From assembly GCA_017654935.2 (NCBI GenBank), contig CM065693.1, positions 14,846,769-14,910,768 of the forward strand: 64,000 nt of DNA, written 5' to 3'. This DNA comes from Phymorhynchus buccinoides (taxonomy: Eukaryota; Mollusca; Gastropoda; Neogastropoda; Raphitomidae). The notes below the pieces were generated by a model, which ran no database searches, had not been told where the DNA came from, and worked only from the letters and a program-made list of their open reading frames with translations. Made by a program: the position numbers and the translations under genes. How positions within the stretch are numbered: position 1 is the first letter of the stretch; each line of letters starts with the position of its first letter. This document shows, piece after piece, positions 42,491-53,333 of the stretch.

Positions 42491-42708
42491 CATTAGAGCT
42501 GGAAGTATGAACCGGTAATACAGAAAATACCGGTATGAGTTGGAAAACGGCACGGTATACCGGTACGGTTGTAGTAGCGTACATACTGGAACGTTCCTAA
42601 GTAGACAAGGGAGATAAACGTTGCGAACATTTTTTATTGAAAGTGATGGTATGTTTTTCAATAAACTTACATTCCTAACGATGCAGTCATATCTTGGAAA
42701 TACTAACA

Positions 42709-42711
<3 letters not shown>

Positions 42712-42766
<55 letters not shown>

Positions 42767-42847
42767 TGTGTGTGTCTGTGTGTGTGTGTGTATGTGTGTG
42801 TATTATGTGTGTGTGACAGAGAGAGAGAGAGGGGGGGGGGGGGGGCT
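42712..42847. repeat. (GT)n, (GA)n and poly-G tract
   Basis: GT repeats 42713-42813, then GAGAGAGAGA and a G run. Confidence 0.95.
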
Positions 42848-42934
42848 GAGACAATGAAAGTAGGCCTAATCCTAGGCTCATACTAACCCTATCCATTTTC
42901 CCCCAAATGACAAAATGTCTGTCAGAGATAGTTT

Positions 42935-43685
42935 TAAAATTAACAAGGGTGTCGCTGAGCGGCAGACATGTCCGTCACCAGCAATGCCACGCACTTGCGA
43001 CACCCCGTAGCATAATGTAGGCACCAACATGATTATTCTACATGTTGTATGTTCACGAGATACAGCTTGAAGAAGAAACATATAGCGCAAAGAAGGAAAT
43101 TTCAGTTTTCAAGGTCACACTTCAAGGTCAAGATCAGCATGGTGATAATTTATGCTCGAATGTGTTCTTCTCTAGGGTATACAGTACCACACACAATATG
43201 AAGCGCTTCTGTCAAGTACAAATGTGGAAAATACGGCTTAAAACGCAATTTGTAGACCCCTACCACTTTCAAGGGCAACCGATCTCCCGGACCGTGACCT
43301 TGACCTTACTCGGTATGCCACCATCAGAACGGGCATAAGCCAAAGTACCTACATGCCAACTGTGAAGACTCTAACACCAACGGTGTGGGAGTTATGGCTC
43401 CTTAAAGACCCACCACGTCACGTGTCAAAGTAACGTTTTTTTACGAGTTTTCCCTCTTATAGCTGGTAAAAAATCTTAATGGCTCTTCATAACATAAGAG
43501 GCAATGTGACACGTGACGTGGGGGGTCTTTAACGATTTTCGGTTTTCAAGGTCGTACGCCAAGGTCAAGGTCACGACGGCAAAAATAATTGCGCGGATGC
43601 CTTCCTTTCATGGTGACACACCAGCACACAACATGTGACGCGATTCGGTCAAGCGGTTCGGGAGATATCCTTGGGACAGACAGAA
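42935..43685 (-). repeat. Dispersed ~1-kb repeat (copy with nested MITE)
   Basis: Inverted relative of 62622-63598. Shared blocks: CGGCAGACATGTCCGTCACC, ATACAGCTTGAAGAAGAAAC, GTCAAGTACAAATGTGG, CGGGAGATATCCTTGGG. The TTAA-flanked MITE at 43402-43532 interrupts it. The 98-codon open frame at 43042-43338 belongs to the repeat; because the same frame is partly open at 63.1-63.6 kb it may be a remnant of a coding ancestor. Confidence 0.75.
43402..43532. mobile_element. TTAA-flanked MITE (family 2), nested
   Basis: TTAAAGACCCACCACGTCAC at the left and GTGACGTGGGGGGTCTTTAA at the right. Removing it restores the repeat reading found at about 63157-63185 (GGAGTTATGGC..., ...GATTTTC) with one TTAA left, which supports TTAA target duplication. 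Confidence 0.82.
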
Positions 43686-43980
43686 AACAAAGCTGTATTT
43701 TAGGAACATTTTTAGCTAATAACCTTTTTGGAATACTAACCCTATCCCTAACCCTAACCCTAACCCTAAACCTACCCCTACCCCCCACTATGTACTGCAG
43801 TAAACCGCGATTTGTCACAGTTGTGGTTCGTTGCGTTTTTCCGTCTTATAGGGTGGGGGGGTAGGGTTAGCTTTAAAGGCTAGGGTTAGTATTCCAAAAA
43901 GGTTATTAGCTAAATATGTTCCTAAAATACAGCTTTATGTATAGTAAGAAAGGCAAAAACGGAAAAATACAATTACCGGA
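43686..43980. mobile_element. Palindrome with telomere-like repeats (copy 2)
   Basis: AAAGCTGTATTTTAGGAAC and CCTAACCCTAACCCTAA in the left arm, GGGTTAGTATTCCAAAAAGG and CTAAAATACAGCTTT in the right arm. The right arm extends further (TATGTATAGTAAGAAAGG) than the left, so the left end is truncated at the junction with the preceding repeat. Confidence 0.8.

Positions 43981-44015
<35 letters not shown>
43981..44015. repeat. (CA)n microsatellite
   Basis: Seventeen CA units next to the palindrome end. Confidence 0.95.
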
Positions 44016-44019
<4 letters not shown>

Positions 44020-44020
<1 letters not shown>

Positions 44021-45080
44021 GGACCAACACGCGCTTCTCACACGAGCATATCGGACGGGCGCGTGAAAGAGCGTGGATGTCGTCACGTGTTCCAGTTTAT
44101 CCAATCATTGCAACTAATCGCATTTTTGCGCACGGTTAAATTTTCAGATTCACAGTGAGCTGATTTATTTCTGCAGCAGCCATGCAAGGGTACAAAGTAC
44201 GCGGGCATTGTCTTTGATGAAACAAATTGCAAATTGTATGGTAAGGTTTTGATTTAATTTGCTAAAATATGTCATGTTTATATTATAGCTTTTTTTCTTG
44301 CAGCTGCAAAAGAGAAAAGGCCTGCTAGTTCCATTTTCATTATTGCTTTTATGAAGTTTTCAGTCGTTAGCGAGATGGCTGGATTTTCGCAGACGACCGA
44401 CCGGTTTTCCCTCGTGCTCAGTGGCACGACAAATCCGCTGCAGGTTTGCACTTTTGAATTACATGCATGCAAAGGTACTTTAATTCGAGCGTCTTAACAG
44501 GGACACATTATGTTTAGATTTCCATTTTTTCAGAACTTCGTCTAAAAATGCGCATACAATTTCCGCAAGTTAAAGGGGCACCCTGATGGATGCGGTTTGG
44601 TAAGAAACACGTCCAGATCACCAGGAAAACACCCTTTACAGAGATTGCAACACTCACTTTGCTCTGGTTTCCCAGAAATCAAGCCGTCAAATCGGCGATT
44701 CCTCCTTGGCGGAGGTGCTGAGAGTCGGATTCTTTCACCCAAAGAGAAGGCGTGAGTTTAGACCAAATCGTTTGCACGAACTGTTCGCAGTACAAGCCTT
44801 TTTTTCTCTTTAAAAAAAAGAAAAATACAGTTTATCTAAAGGAGTTTTGCTGACAACAAAGGAAATATATCCTCTTTATTTCTACTGCACTGCAAAAAAA
44901 ACAACGCTTCAACCACAATAGTGACCTCCACCCACCCGATCCAAAATGGCTTCTCTCTCCGGCATCTCCGCCAAGGAGGAATCGCCGTTTTGACGGTTTG
45001 ATTTCTAGGAAACCAGATCAGTGAGTGTTCTGATCCTTGAAAAGGCTGTCTTTCTGGTGTTCTCGACGTGTTTCTTGCCA
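44020..45080. other. No gene seen; spaced inverted repeat
   Basis: TTTGGTAAGAAACACGTC and TTCCTCCTTGGCGGAGG near 44595-44710 recur inverted near 44967-45080 (GCCAAGGAGGAATCGCC, GACGTGTTTCTTGCCAA), giving an imperfect inverted repeat of about 490 bases. It may be a mobile element; ends are unclear. Confidence 0.45.
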
Positions 45081-45084
45081 AAAC

Positions 45085-45453
45085 TCATCCGTCACTTAGT
45101 TGATATCAGTTGTGAGTCTCTCTTCTCACCATCCGTGTCTAACACAACTAGAAACCAAGAGGGGGAAAGTACAAGTTCAACGGTATAACACTAATAAACG
45201 TAAGCATTGTTTTAGTAACAGAGTTGCTAACTCCTGGAACTCACTGCCACCTGAACTAAAAAATGCACCATCTACTAACGCCTTCAAAAATCTACTTGAC
45301 AAAAAAGAAAATGTTAGTGAAATGTTTTTTGATTATGATTGATATTGCAATCATAGTTTGATTGTTTATCGCATGCAAATGCAACCTAATTAGAGAAAAC
45401 ATTCTGGATGGGACGTATTATAAGCCGCGAGGCTTAGGCAGAAGCCAGTCCCT

Positions 45454-45455
<2 letters not shown>
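45085..45455 (+). mobile_element. 3' end of a CR1/L2-like LINE
   Basis: An open frame to TGA at 45340 carries the C-terminal signature of CR1/L2-type LINE proteins: HCFSNRVANSWNSLPPELKN, then APSTNAFKNLLDK. Upstream HPCLTQLETKRG fits the same region. The 3' UTR continues to TTAGGCAGAAGCCAGTCCC and then the (TAC)n run, which is best read as the element's microsatellite-type 3' tail. Confidence 0.75.
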
Positions 45456-45521
<66 letters not shown>

Positions 45522-45752
45522 TCTACTACTACTACTACTACTACTACTAGGGGAAGACGGGGTAAAAAGCGCATGGGCGGGTAAGAAGCCCACCCCAATT
45601 ATCTCATGAAATAAAGCAAATTTCAGTCAAATTTGCCCATGAGACGACTGCTAGACATTAACGCTCGTCTCATGGGCAAAATGACACTGAAATTTGCGAG
45701 ATAATTGGGGTGGGCTTCTTACCCGCCCATGCGCTTTTTACCCCGTCTTCCC

Positions 45753-45795
<43 letters not shown>

Positions 45796-45796
45796 A
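45453..45796. repeat. (TAC)n tract split by a MITE
   Basis: TAC repeats 45455-45549 and 45753-45795 with one TTCTTC interruption. The intervening 200 bases are palindromic MITE family A. Confidence 0.95.
45548..45755. mobile_element. Palindromic MITE, family A (copy 4), inside (TAC)n
   Basis: TAGGGGAAGACGGGGTAAAA at the left and ACCCCGTCTTCCCCTA at the right. The same trinucleotide repeat continues on both sides, so element ends and TA flanks are exactly defined. About 14 bases of the right arm (the CTTTATTTCAT part) are deleted relative to other copies. Confidence 0.92.
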
Positions 45797-46137
45797 GGGT
45801 CCACCTTTAAAACGTGTTCGAACAACGTGCCAATCAACTTGAGAAATTTCGTTTTGAAAGGAAAGGTTCAAATAATGTGTTCCCCAAACTCCAATTTAGA
45901 CAAGCGAAACAGGTGGTGGATTTCGCTGAACTGAAATTTAATTTTTCGCTTATTTAGTTAAAAGTTCGGTTGTTTGAAAATGGGCCAATGGCGGCATCCA
46001 CACTGATCCACGTGGACTGAAGAAGCTTCCGTTGAGCAGCTCTTCTACTACATAAATGAGTTGTTTAGGTGAAGCTATGGCCCGTAGTCCTTGGCACCAG
46101 TTGACTCCATGATGATGTTACTTTTATGTCAGATCTT

Positions 46138-46480
46138 TCCTGGCATTGCAGTATTTCCCAGATCGACCCCCGATCTTTAGGCCTACATTTTAAAATGTCC
46201 CATAATATGCCTGTTGCAGTATTTCCGGATCGACCCCCTATCTTTAGGCCTACATTAAAAAAATGTCCCATAATATGCCTGTTCCAGGTCGTTGCAGTAT
46301 TTCCAGGATCGACCCCCTATCTTTAGGCCTACATTTAAAAATGTCCCATAATATGCCTGTTGCAGTATTTCCGGATCGACCCCCTATCTTTAGGCCTACA
46401 TTAAAAAATGTCCCATAATATGCCTGTTCCAGGTCGTTGCAGTATTTCCAGGATCGACCCCTTGTCTTTAGGCCTACGTT
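46138..46480. repeat. Alternating tandem repeat (~149-bp higher-order unit)
   Basis: Units of about 68 and 81 bases containing GTTGCAGTATTTCC, GATCGACCCCCTATC, TTTAGGCCTACATT and GTCCCATAATATGCCTG alternate through five copies. Confidence 0.88.
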
Positions 46481-46838
46481 TACCCCATATTATGTTGGGC
46501 TTCATTGGCAATACTCGGAAGTTGTTTTGATTTCACCCTGTTATGTTTCGTCCTTTCCCTATTAATTGTCATTTCTCTGCTTATCTCTTTGATATTACTG
46601 AAACCATTGGCCGCTTTTTTCAAACTTTCAAGTTATGAGATATTTTGGCAAAATCCACATCTGTACGACGATTACCTGCTGACAGAAAAAAAAGCAATCT
46701 GTCTAACTTTCCTTTTATCAAAATGTCGCCCTTACAGGCAAACATATGTAATTGTTACCGCATTGCTATTTTTCATGTCGTTTATCCCCCTATTTTTGAT
46801 GTCTTGAGTCCAGGCCATGAGATGTTAAGCCTGAAAAC

Positions 46839-46958
46839 GGCTATATCCACATTTTCGCCCGTAAGGGAGATCATTTGATGACAGAAAAGAGTGAAACAGC
46901 TTGCACTTTCCGTCATCAGATTATATTCTCTTACGGGCGAAAATGTGGATGTTGCCGC
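46839..46958. mobile_element. Short foldback element
   Basis: TATCCACATTTTCGCCCGTA is inverted at 46930-46949 (TACGGGCGAAAATGTGGAT), and the inner arms pair as TGATGACAGAAAAG with CTTTCCGTCATCA. It may be a small palindromic MITE with only this copy in view. Confidence 0.6.
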
Positions 46959-47190
46959 TCATAAGGGCTATGACATTTTGTCCAATTCATTTCCTTTTTT
47001 TCAGGACAGTGTTATATTAAAACAAATTCCATTCTCAGAGCATCCCTGCTGTCTCAGTGCTGTTTTCATTCAAATTTCATTGACAACTGCCGACTAAAAA
47101 GATACTCGATAAAATGTCTGATATTTTGCCCCTCTCCCCCAACTTTTATTTTTATGAAAGTCTCTAAATATTTGTTACATTTGTCACAGA

Positions 47191-47464
47191 CCAACTGACG
47201 ATGTCCACCTCCGTTTGCTGTACTACCACCTACTGTCTGTTGACCACTGTTGTGGAGATGCTGGTCACCATTGTCCACTGCTCGCATTCAACCTGTCATC
47301 TACCATGTCCTCTGGAGCCCCAGACTACCACCTACCGTCTGTTGGCCACTGTTGTGGAGATGCTGGTCAACATTGTCCACTGCTCGCATTCAACCTGTCA
47401 TCTACCATGTCCTCTGGAACCCCTGACTACTGTCTACCGTCTGTTGACCATACCGTGTTGTGGT
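47191..47464 (+). CDS. Candidate exon with in-frame 34-codon duplication (unknown)
   Basis: Acceptor TTACATTTGTCACAG and donor TTGTG|GTAAGG bound an open frame of about 91 codons. It reads PTDDVHLRLLYYHLLSV, then two copies of a 34-residue block containing HCCGDAG, HCPLLAFNLSS and TMSSG-PDY. The duplication is 102 bp, so the frame is preserved. I recognise no family. A second frame across it is also open, because the unit length is a multiple of three. No partner exon with fitting phase was found. Confidence 0.3.
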
Positions 47465-47634
47465 AAGGTTTTGAAAAGCATTGTGTTAAGATGTTTAAAA
47501 GAATAAGATTGCATTATCATAGTGATACGCTGAGTATGCAAAAGTAATAGGACAAACTGGCCTAGAACATTCAATGACACACTTTCTTGTTCTCGCAGAA
47601 ATAAAATTATCAATATTTGGTTTAGAGTCGAAAC

Positions 47635-47862
47635 CGATGGTTTAAGTCCACACGGACTATCTTTAGATAGTCCGTTGATGTATTATTGAACTTAGTACGA
47701 AAACTAACTTGTATTAAAAAACAAACCTGCAGAAATATAAAAAGCAATGCCCCCTTTTTATATTTTGTCTTTTTTAATACAAGGTCTTAGTGTTAGCAAG
47801 AAATTCAATAATACGTCAATGAACTATCTAAAGATAGTCCGTTTTGATTCCAAGCCATCGAA
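47635..47862. mobile_element. Palindromic MITE, family B (copy 2)
   Basis: CGGACTATCTTTAGATAGTC and ATTGAACTTAGTACG at the left; TATCTAAAGATAGTCCG, TTTTGATTCCAAGCCATCG at the right. Confidence 0.75.
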
Positions 47863-47869
47863 ACATTCT

Positions 47870-50330
47870 GTCGATGTTTGATTTTAAGGACATTAGTCCT
47901 GACAGGGAAGAACATAAATATAAAATTTGAAGTTTTAATATGACTATATCCGATGACTTGGGTCTCGGTACATCACTGTTATGTGTCAGAAGCAAACTCA
48001 CTTTATGCAACATTTTCATCGAACCTGGTTTTCTCGTGCATCATTATACATAGATAGATAGTTTATGAACCTTGCAGATCTCATGATGCTTTATAGTGTC
48101 AATTCAGTAGGCCTACCCTATTTATTTCTTTATTTATTAAGACAACTTTTATAGCGCCTAATCTTTAAGCTCTAAGCGCTTACAGAAATCACTAAAATGA
48201 ATAGTAAACACAATGAACAAAACGTATGCATCAAACATTGACCAACACCCCCCTTCCCTGATCTCTCAGTCCATTTCTCACTCACGCCCAAATAATGAAT
48301 GACATAATCTACAGTACACTTTAGCAAACAACTTGAAACACTCACACTGATGGACACTTAAAGACGCCCAGGCCACACTATTAACAAATCACACTCACAC
48401 CCACACTTATAACGATAGAGAGAGAACGAGATAGAGAGAGAGACAGACAGACAGAGAAAGACAGACGGAGACACAGAGAGCCAGACAGAGAAAGAGAGGA
48501 GAGAGAGACACACCCTAGAGGGTTGTTGTGGTGGCTTATGTATATTTTCTGTGGTACTCATTTGATAGTATGGTAAAATTGTATATAAAGTGTCAATTGT
48601 TTTTAAAATACAGATTTGATTTATCTCAAAAACAGTATGCTAACAAAAAGCAATTTTTTGTGTACTGTGCCATTGTTAATTCTTCATATGATTTTTTAGT
48701 TACATCATCTTGTGATGTGAATGTTGAAGGGTGCATGGTACTCTGTGATGTTTATATTATTCTAAACGTTAACATTTGTAATGTATTTTTAATGGATATT
48801 TTGGTGTCAAGTCACATTTCGTTTACTAATATACCTTCTAATGTGATTGCAGAACCGAGCCTTTACAATGACTTAACCTTATTTGAAGTTTTTTCAGGTT
48901 AATTTGTTTTTGTAAAATGTTGACAAAGAGGGCAGTTTTCTAAGAAAGTAATTTGCATACATTTGCATTAACACACACACACCCTCACCCACACACACCC
49001 ACCACACACACATTGTCCCCGCCCCTGTCCATTTCTTGCACTGTTAAATATAATCTGCTTGCATGTCTGAATCTGCTCATTTACACCTGCAAAGATGTAT
49101 ATGTATAGCACTCCATATGAATCTGTTAGTAGTGAACGCTTTCCTTTGACATTACAGTGATTGCGTTAAGAAGTTTGAAAACCAATCCCATTAGCGGCAA
49201 TTCCCCCAATAACCAGAACCAAAGCCACTCACAGGGGGAAACAAAAAAACCACCTGAAAACCACAGAAACTCACAATATCGAAGCCTCTGTTAAAACCAC
49301 TCATCAGTCCTAGCAAAGCGTCATCAGTCCCTGGGACTGTGACAGGTCAATTTTGTTTTCAGTATTTTGTCTTTGCAATCCGTATTTTACTGATAATTAC
49401 CAGTTAACGCGATCACTGCACTATAGAGTTTGATTTCCAGCTAGGTCATAGGTCTTTTTAACTTTCTTCAGATTTCCTGATATTGTTTGATCTTGTCTTG
49501 TGATTGGTGATTGGTCTTCTGTTAGGTTGGAATGATACTAGGAGATTGTAAAGTTTAGTTTCTCGTCATTTGGTTCTGTCTGGCGGAGTGGATTTGAAAA
49601 TGTGGTATGTTGAAGCCTAGGCGAGTTGTCTTGGCAGATGGGCTGTTAGGACATGGGTATCTGGAAAGAGTAAATATAATGTAAACTTCAGTTGATGGCC
49701 AACCCAGTTTATAATATACCATTACATTGTAATGGAACACGTTTTGCTACCATAGTATTAAAATGCACAGATCATTATGCTACATTGCGTTAACAATAAT
49801 AGTATTACATGTCACTAATCATGTTACAGTGCAACATGCTGTTACTGGCAGAACTGAAGTCATGGGCATGTAGTTAATGTGCTGTTGAACTTGACAACAC
49901 ATTTGGCTTTATGAAGTGAGAGGCACAGCAATGGTTATGGTTCTGCTGTGGCAGACGTTGTGGCACAGCAATAGCTATAGCTCTGCTGTGTTATCCACAA
50001 ATGAAGCAATATAAGATTCCATTTTATAAACCTTTAGTGTGGATGCATCAATTTGACAGGATATTTGCGCCCATTTGACAGGATAGATACCATAACATCG
50101 GAGCGTTAGTATGTGAAACACCATTCACCGTGTGTCCTGCATGACACCTGGCTGCTCTGGTTTCCATAATGCCAGATCTGTGCAACAAAGGTAGAATGGG
50201 TAATCACTTGGGGGAAAAGCACCAGGAACATTGTTGTTCCTGATGTGTATCTTAGTGGCCACCCGGGATTCCTCTACTACCCTTTGTTGCCCAGAGAGAC
50301 AGATATGGCCATCAGCCCTTATCTCTGATA
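47870..50330. other. No gene seen
   Basis: Mixed AT-rich sequence with a short GA/CA tract (48415-48510). An open frame at 48528-48902 has no codon or motif support. Two short phrases around GCACAGCAATGGTTATGG (49923) and GCACAGCAATAGCTATAG (49972) are local duplicates. Confidence 0.5.
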
Positions 50331-50335
50331 TCATG

Positions 50336-50790
50336 GCTATTGAAGGCATGATGTTGAAAATTGCTTGATCTCTTTGGTATCATGTCTTTTGAAGGCATGA
50401 TGTTGAATATTTATATCTTTGGTATCATGGCTATTGAAGGCATGATGCTGAATATTTATATCTTTGGTATCATGGCTATTGAAGGCATGATGCTGACGAT
50501 TGGTTGACCTCTTTGGTATCACAGCTATTGGAGGCATGATGTTGAATATTGTTTAATCTCTTTGGCATCGTGGCTATTGAAGGCATGATGTTGAAGATTG
50601 TTTAATCTCTTTGGTAGCATGGCTGTTGAAGGCATGATGTTGAAGATTGATCTCTTTGGTATCGTGTCTATTGCAGGCATGATGCTAAGGCTATTTGTGG
50701 ATCTCTGGTATCATGGCTGTTACAGGCATGATACTGAAGATGATCTGTTGAAGTCTATGGTGCCATGGCTTGTGAAAGCATGGTGCTGAA
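50336..50790. repeat. ~55-65-bp degenerate tandem array
   Basis: Eight or so units sharing GAAGGCATGATGTTGAA, ATCTCTTTGGTATCATG and GGCTATTGAAGGC. Variation between units shows it is older than the 112-bp array at 7.4 kb. ORFs are artefacts. Confidence 0.85.
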
Positions 50791-50799
50791 GATAGGTCA

Positions 50800-51480
50800 G
50801 TAGGGAGATCGTGTTCACAATTCTGCACGCGATCTACAAACTTTCCCTCCTGTCTTGTTGATGGCTCCTCACTTAGAGCATCTGGAACAGCGCATTAAAC
50901 TGTTCCAGACTCAGTTTTCCGAGTTTCTCGATTGTTTCAATTTTCTTGAGAATACTTCCGAATATCTTTAGTTTTGCCAGTAACTTGTTGTATGGAACCA
51001 GATGGTGAAATGTTTAACTTTAAGAATGAAACTAAATATATAAGAAACTTGCTTCTGGTGGTAAATCACCGTTTCTTGTAGATACCCCCCATTGCCTAAC
51101 ACTCGTCAGTCATGATGCTGCTTTCTGAGCTGGTTTGCTGTTTTTGCTGTGTTCCATGGGTGGTTGTAGTAGGAATAGAAGTAAAGCATTATGGATGGAG
51201 TTTTTACCCATATTTTTTTCAAAGCTTGTTTTCTTTTAGAATGTGACATTATTGAAGTGGTCAACTGGAAATCAGACGTTTTATGTACGCATCGGGTAAC
51301 TAAATAATCACAATGAAACATGACAAATACAAATGATAAAACTGACCATTTTCCTAACTCAAGTCAAGTTCGAGGTCCCTTCTACTGAGATGATGAACAT
51401 AAAAATGGTCCCTGTTTGTATGCATTTTTGACATTGCACACATTTTCTGGACATTAATTTCAAAAGAATACGAACAAAAT
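50800..51480. other. No gene seen
   Basis: Unique sequence without exon-like or repeat features that I can support. Confidence 0.5.
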
Positions 51481-51489
51481 ATCAGTGCT

Positions 51490-51519
51490 TAGCGCACGCA
51501 CATACGCACACGCACACGC

Positions 51520-51557
<38 letters not shown>

Positions 51558-51663
51558 TCTTCCAAATTTGCCTACACACACACACACATATACACGCACA
51601 TATACGCACACGCGCGCACGCACACGCACGCATACTCTGCCTGCATACACACACATACACACA

Positions 51664-51733
<70 letters not shown>
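51490..51733. repeat. (CA)n and (CT)n microsatellites
   Basis: CA tracts with CGCGCG variants to about 51665, then a pure CT run to 51732. The phrase TTCCAAATTTGCCT is present both at 51560 and just after the CT run. Confidence 0.95.
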
Positions 51734-51737
<4 letters not shown>

Positions 51738-51759
51738 AATTTGCCTGCCATTGATGTAG

Positions 51760-51837
51760 GCCAGAATAACCTGAAGAAACTTCAGATTTGTGGAGCTCAC
51801 TACGATGTCCTGGCCCTGCAGCACTGCTCAGAGAAAG
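51760..51837 (+). CDS. Candidate coding exon, unknown protein
   Basis: Acceptor CTGCCATTGATGTAG and donor GAGAAAG|GTGGTA bound a 78-base frame: [20 protein letters not shown] then HCSEK, entering and leaving in phase 1. Composition is protein-like and non-repetitive. It can be spliced in phase to the segment at 52323. No family is recognised, and no upstream exon of the right phase was found. Confidence 0.35.
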
Positions 51838-52322
51838 GTGGTACACTATTGACAAAACAATTAGCGGTGAGTATGAAGGCAATGCACAGAGTAATGTGTA
51901 GTACTAGGTCATGTGTGTCCATATCTCTATTGCGTTCAAGGAAAAGAGCACAGCGACAGAATAGTCAAAAGTGACTGTGGTCGCTATTTGGAAGGAAAGG
52001 AAAGCATTAAAGTAATCATGTTATGAGTTTTACAGTGAGCAGAGTGGTAAGCTCTGTAGATTAATTATAATTAAGGATGGGTAAAACTGAAAACATCGTT
52101 TGTTTGGCTCGTGTCATAGATAACAAAATCGTCAACTCCCGCTTTCACCAGCATAAAGATAAGTCATGCTCTTACCCTTGCTTACCTTCCTACATTAGTG
52201 TGTGGTTGAAGTTAAGTATTGTCGTTTGTGTTATTACCGGGTGGGGGGCCGGGGGAATGTAAAAACGTTTAGCATTTTCCTTATCCTTACGGTCGTATTA
52301 CTTTTGTCTTTTAACTCCACAG

Positions 52323-52522
52323 AGAACGTCAAAACGATTGACAACAGTGAGCGATCGGCGACCAGGGCATCATCCATGACGACAAACGCACGCCTAAATC
52401 AGTGTTAGCAGCAGCAGCGATGATGAAGACACCTGGAAGCCGCATCTGAGCATCATTCACCTGTGACGATGAAGAAACGATCGGAGCATTACCATCTTTG
52501 ACCATTGAACAAATCAGGACAG
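52323..52522 (+). CDS. Candidate 3' exon with stop, unknown protein
   Basis: Acceptor TCTTTTAACTCCACAG and donor GGACAG|GTAGGT. Joined to 51760-51837 it reads E-N-V-K-T-I-D-N-S-E-R-S-A-T and stops at TAG (52406-52408). The remaining 114 bases would be untranslated, followed by another splice donor. Purine-rich GATGATGAAG motifs could be exonic enhancers. It may instead be part of a long non-coding RNA. Confidence 0.3.
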
Positions 52523-52659
52523 GTAGGTCTGTTGTAACGGACTCCTGTGTTGATTAGCACAATGCTCTTTTTTAAAGGAGGCCTACTTTCCCTGCTAACT
52601 TGTGTAACAGTTTGGAGTAGGACCTGAATGTCTATAGTAACGACGTCAAAGCAACAACC

Positions 52660-53328
52660 AGAGAATCGTCAATTACCTCGGTGACGATGCAATGACCAGA
52701 GGATCACCATCAACGTCAACTACAATGGCAATGCAGGGACCAGAAAATCAACGACAATGACAAACCAAGGACCAGAGGATCATCGATTACAGTGACAAGG
52801 CAATAACCGAAAGATTGACATCAAGATCAAGTACAATTACACTGACAAGGCAAGGACCAGAGGATCATCGATTACACTGACCAAAGGGCCAGGTCAGCAA
52901 TATCAATGAGAAAAGGACCAGATGATCATCAATTACAATAAGAAATGGACCAACAGATCATCAATTGCAATGACAAAAGGACCAACAGATCATCAATTGC
53001 AATGACAAAAGGACCAACAGATCATCAATTGCAATGACAAAAGGACAAAAAGATCAATTGCAATGACAAAAGGACCAGACGATCATCAATTGCAATGACA
53101 AAAGGACAAAAAGATCAATTGCAATCACAAAAGGACAAAAAGATCATCAATTGCAATGACAAAAGGACCAGAAGATCATCAATTGCAATGACAAAAGGAC
53201 AAAAAGATCAATTGCAATGACAAAAGGACCAGAAGATCATCAATTGCAATGACAAAAGGACCAACAGATCATCAATTGCAATGACAAAAGGACCAACAGA
53301 TCATCAATTGCAATGACAAAAGGACCAA
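52660..53328. repeat. ~32-bp minisatellite, left block
   Basis: Unit ATCATCAATTGCAATGACAA plus AAGGACCAACAG, degenerate at the left end and increasingly uniform from 52900. About 19 units before a sharp break at 53333. Confidence 0.92.
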
Positions 53329-53333
53329 CATAT

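Noticed and set aside
46505..46807. 100-codon hydrophobic open frame
   Set aside because: AT-rich sequence gives a membrane-like composition by chance; no exon edges, no recognised family.
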